Source: Bacteriovoracaceae bacterium UBA2394
Lineage (GTDB): Bacteria > Bdellovibrionota > UBA2394
DNA length: 6,259 nucleotides
Reading direction: 5' to 3'
Assembly: GCA_002343335.1 (NCBI GenBank)
Contig: DDSI01000107.1
Span: forward strand, 8,768 to 15,026
Below the pieces are notes generated by a model. The model saw only the letters and a list, made by a program, of their open reading frames with translations, searched no databases and had not been told where the DNA came from. Each line of letters starts with the position of its first letter. The stretch's first letter is position 1. Below are positions 5,758-6,259 of this stretch, piece after piece. The position numbers were made by a program, and so were the translations under genes.

Positions 5758-6259
5758 CTACTGATTCATGCTCTCTAAAAACTCTTTGTTGGTTTTTGTC
5801 TTTTCGACCTTATCCAACAAAAACTCCATACTATCGATGGGTGAAAGCGGCGCTAGCAGCTTCCTCAAAACCCATACCCTTTGGAGTACGTTTTGGGAAA
5901 GCAAAAGCTCCTCTTTACGGGTTCCAGACTTGTTAATGTCGATGGCCGGGTAAGTCCGCTTGTCCGCCAATTTGCGATCCAAAACGACTTCCATATTACC
6001 GGTGCCCTTAAATTCTTCGAAAATGACTTCGTCCATCCGGCTTCCGGTTTCAATCAGGGCCGTGGCGATAATCGTCAAAGAACCACCCTCTTCCACGTTA
6101 CGGGCGGATCCGAAGAATCGCTTCGGGCGGTGGAGGGCATTGGCGTCCACCCCTCCGGAAAGAATCTTTCCAGATGGAGGAACCACGGTGTTATAGGCAC
6201 GGGCCAACCGAGTGATGGAGTCCAAAAGGATCACCACATCGTGACCGTGCTCAACCAAG
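5758..6259 (-). CDS. rho: Transcription termination factor Rho, C-terminal part
   Basis: The last 166 residues and stop codon (TAG) of Rho, the hexameric ATP-driven RNA helicase that ends transcription; the N-terminal RNA-binding domain and the Walker A motif lie beyond the right edge. Visible parts are the Walker B strand [16 protein letters not shown], the Q-loop region following it, [11 protein letters not shown], the R-loop and [14 protein letters not shown], and the C-terminal helices ending in a [13 protein letters not shown] tail. All align without gaps to E. coli Rho, which ends at about the same point. The codon at the edge (6258-6256) reads TTG and is an internal leucine, not a start. 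It is the first gene of the visible block; whether it shares a transcript with rpmE is unclear. Confidence 0.97.
   Translation of the reverse strand, partial: LVEHGHDVVILLDSITRLARAYNTVVPPSGKILSGGVDANALHRPKRFFGSARNVEEGGSLTIIATALIETGSRMDEVIFEEFKGTGNMEVVLDRKLADKRTYPAIDINKSGTRKEELLLSQNVLQRVWVLRKLLAPLSPIDSMEFLLDKVEKTKTNKEFLESMNQ

Overview
The window is a bacterial chromosome segment in which every supportable gene lies on the minus strand, so genes are read from high to low coordinates. The core is a tightly packed housekeeping block in the order rho (cut by the window's right edge), rpmE, prfA, prmC, murA, and a hisD-family gene. This order, and murA standing next to a hisD homologue, resemble proteobacterial-type chromosomes. 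I tentatively favour a deltaproteobacterial or Bdellovibrio-like lineage of moderate GC content. That placement is inference from gene order and protein style, not from a marker gene.

Right part (about 5386-6259): the C-terminal third of Rho, then a 95-base gap carrying two hairpins that could be a leader of rpmE (ribosomal protein L31), then rpmE. A 72-base gap between rpmE and prfA holds a long, nearly perfect hairpin close to the prfA start codon. Middle part (2208-5386): prfA (release factor RF1), prmC (the methyltransferase that modifies RF1) and murA (first committed step of peptidoglycan synthesis). prfA and prmC overlap by 4 bases, prmC and murA are 3 bases apart, and murA overlaps the hisD homologue by 4 bases, so these four are very probably one transcript with translational coupling.

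The hisD-family gene (895-2211) is the most interesting item. The reading frame is full length and intact, but by my alignment to E. coli HisD it has lost three of four zinc ligands and both catalytic Glu/His residues. It is probably not a histidinol dehydrogenase, although it is still translationally coupled to an essential gene.

Left part (1-894): an AT-richer, accessory-looking stretch. It holds a small BrnA/CopG-like ribbon-helix-helix antitoxin gene with no visible toxin partner. Its promoter overlaps a 20-base near-perfect palindrome, the expected look of an autorepressed antitoxin. Next comes the 5' part of a gene with a probable non-ATG start, encoding a protein with a signal-peptide-like N-terminus and two further hydrophobic segments; it runs off the left edge and I do not recognise it. 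I see no tRNA, rRNA, CRISPR array, insertion sequence or phage gene, and no convincing plus-strand gene.
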